Positions 6,443-9,049 of a stretch of 9,049 nt of DNA are shown here, in pieces. The position numbers and the translations under genes are program-made. The stretch comes from Gammaproteobacteria bacterium (GTDB lineage Bacteria; Pseudomonadota; Gammaproteobacteria; HK1). The number at the start of each line of letters is the position of its first letter. Positions within the stretch are counted from its first letter, which is position 1. Under the pieces are notes generated by a model. The model made no database searches. It saw only the letters and a list, made by a program, of their open reading frames with translations, and was not told the DNA's origin. The stretch lies in NCBI GenBank assembly GCA_020444775.1, contig JAGRHX010000496.1:1-9049 (forward strand), in the 5' to 3' direction.

Positions 6443-6458
6443 CGCAAGCATCCTTGCG
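6443..6458 (+). other. Hairpin just upstream of the leuA leader
   Basis: CGCAAG/CTTGCG with a CATC tetraloop is a perfect 6-bp stem, ending 62 bases before the leuA start. It lies immediately before the possible -10 box at 6469, so it could act either as an inverted operator site in DNA or as RNA structure. Confidence 0.3.
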
Positions 6459-6468
6459 GCGGGTGGAT

Positions 6469-6474
6469 TATGAT
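6469..6474 (+). promoter_or_regulatory. Candidate -10 box for leuA
   Basis: TATGAT matches TATAAT at 5 of 6 positions and would start transcription near 6481, leaving a 40-base leader that contains the GGAG at 6504-6507. No -35 match is seen at the usual distance. It is the nearest plausible start for leuA. Confidence 0.35.
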
Positions 6475-6517
6475 TCGAGTTTACCGATCAACCCGATTCG
6501 CCGTGGAGCGAGATTGA

Positions 6518-8218
<1,701 letters not shown>

Positions 8219-8241
8219 TTCATCCGCTAGCCGTTGCAGGC

Positions 8242-8270
8242 CCCGGTCGGCGCACCGCGAGCCGACCGGG
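8242..8270. terminator. GC-rich stem-loop between convergent leuA and the HtrA-like gene
   Basis: A perfect 10-bp stem (CCCGGTCGGC with GCCGACCGGG) closes a 9-base loop in the 63-base gap between two converging genes. There is no T tract on either side, so it is a non-canonical terminator at best, or a 3'-end stabilising structure for both transcripts. Confidence 0.55.
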
Positions 8271-8281
8271 CGACCGGCAGG

Positions 8282-9049
8282 TCAGTGTATCTGACCCACC
8301 TTCAAGCGCGTGTTGCGATCCTGCGACTCGATGGTGGTCGGGTAGGCCTCTCCCTTGCGTGACATGATGAGTGGGATCTCGGTCCCCGCGGGGCCCAGCT
8401 TCCAGATCGAACGCCACAGATTCGCGAGCGTCTTCGGACGCTGACCACTCACCGCCACGACCAGATCGCCTACTTCGATGCCAGCCTTCTCGGCGGGCCC
8501 GCCATCGTAGACGCCGCTGACGACCAGATGCTCACCGATGTCCTGGACCAGCATGCCGAGCCACGGTCGGGCCGGGCGGTTGGGACGCCCGCAGGTGCGC
8601 AGGTCCTCCCATATGGGTTGCAGCAGGTCGATGGGAACGATCATGTTCGCACCGGCCTGATCGCCGCTCTGCGCAACTTGTTGAACCAGCAGCGAGCCGA
8701 TACCGCAGAGTTCGCCAGCGGCATTCACGAGAGCAGCGCCACCCCAGTTCGGATGCGCGGGCGCGGTGAAGATCGCTTCGTCGAGCAGATATTCCCAGTA
8801 GCCCGCGAACTCGCGTTTCGCGATTACACCAGCCTCGACGCAATGATCATCGTCGCCCGCGCCGACCACCAGCATCGGATCGTGACGCCTCACCTCCGAG
8901 GATCTGCCGATTGGAAGCGGTGGCAGATCCATCTTCTGCAAGGCCTGCACGATGCCAAGCCCGGTTTCCTGATCATAGCCGAGCACGCATCCTGGATACG
9001 CACGGCCCCTGGCATCGGTTATCCAGATGGTTTCCGCTTCGGTGATCAG
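8282..9049 (-). CDS. HtrA/DegP-like trypsin-fold protein with PDZ domain, probably catalytically dead (5' end outside the window)
   Basis: 255 C-terminal residues are visible and the frame runs open to the right edge, so the N-terminus and the His region are missing. The first part has the HtrA layout: a strand with DARGRAYPG, then GYDQETGLGIV where active proteases read TD(I/L)A, then APAHPNWGGAALVN where they read NPGNSGGALVN, then GELCGIGSLL. In visible numbering the catalytic Asp position is Gly (about 30) and the nucleophile Ser in GNSGG is Trp or Gly (about 102-103). A PDZ domain follows at about 162-245 (WLGMLVQDI, VYDGGPAEKAGIEVGDLVVAVSG). A binding or chaperone-like role in the envelope is inferred; localisation cannot be read because the signal region is absent. 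The internal GTG at 8986 is not the start, because family sequence continues upstream of it. Confidence 0.85.
   Translation of the reverse strand: MITEAETIWITDARGRAYPGCVLGYDQETGLGIVQALQKMDLPPLPIGRSSEVRRHDPMLVVGAGDDDHCVEAGVIAKREFAGYWEYLLDEAIFTAPAHPNWGGAALVNAAGELCGIGSLLVQQVAQSGDQAGANMIVPIDLLQPIWEDLRTCGRPNRPARPWLGMLVQDIGEHLVVSGVYDGGPAEKAGIEVGDLVVAVSGQRPKTLANLWRSIWKLGPAGTEIPLIMSRKGEAYPTTIESQDRNTRLKVGQIH

Noticed and set aside
6028..6447. 139-codon minus-strand open frame upstream of leuA
   Set aside because: It is a long frame of the kind expected by chance in GC-rich DNA, with no motif, and it overlaps other frames of similar quality on both strands.
6470..6517. 15-residue open frame (MIRVYRSTRFAVERD) ending 3 bases before the leuA ATG, as a leader peptide
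   Set aside because: It contains no leucine, so it does not fit leucine attenuation, and its ATG overlaps the most likely -10 box. Coupling remains possible only if transcription starts further upstream.

Overview
This window looks like chromosomal DNA from a GC-rich gammaproteobacterium. The pointers are a PEP-CTERM (exosortase-sorted) surface protein, a three-domain CGFS glutaredoxin/rhodanese fusion of a kind I recall from Xanthomonadales and relatives, an RpoD-like sigma factor and a long-form LeuA. The lineage is an inference from gene content, not from a marker gene. I see no mobile elements, CRISPR arrays, tRNAs or rRNAs.

Layout, left to right. Bases 1-181 hold no gene I can support. 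A PanE/ApbA-family ketopantoate reductase follows (182-1105, minus). A strong minus-strand hairpin/T-tract terminator (1186-1217) separates it from a PEP-CTERM protein gene (1242-1982, minus, GTG start). The 426-base divergent region 1983-2408 carries a near-consensus sigma-54 promoter for the PEP-CTERM gene and a plausible sigma-70 -10 box for the plus-strand glutaredoxin-rhodanese fusion (2409-3335). The fusion gene converges on a sigma-70 family gene (3497-5143, minus), with a 14-bp bidirectional terminator between them. A 1.38-kb gap (5144-6520) has no credible protein gene but holds a TATAAT box, two adjacent perfect palindromes and several hairpins. Then come leuA (6521-8218, plus), a convergent hairpin, and the 3' part of an HtrA-like gene (8282-9049, minus, cut by the window edge) whose visible catalytic positions are substituted.

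How the genes relate. Nearly every gene appears to be its own transcription unit, so this is a mosaic of housekeeping and envelope genes rather than one operon. Two themes can be drawn. PanE-like and LeuA enzymes sit next to each other in metabolism, because pantoate and leucine both derive from 2-ketoisovalerate. The PEP-CTERM protein, the pseudo-HtrA and the divergent sigma factor suggest envelope or stress functions. The items most worth following are the sigma-54 promoter on the PEP-CTERM gene, the degenerate middle domain of the glutaredoxin fusion, the HtrA-like protein without its nucleophile, the altered melting residues of the sigma factor, and the structured gene-free region before leuA.
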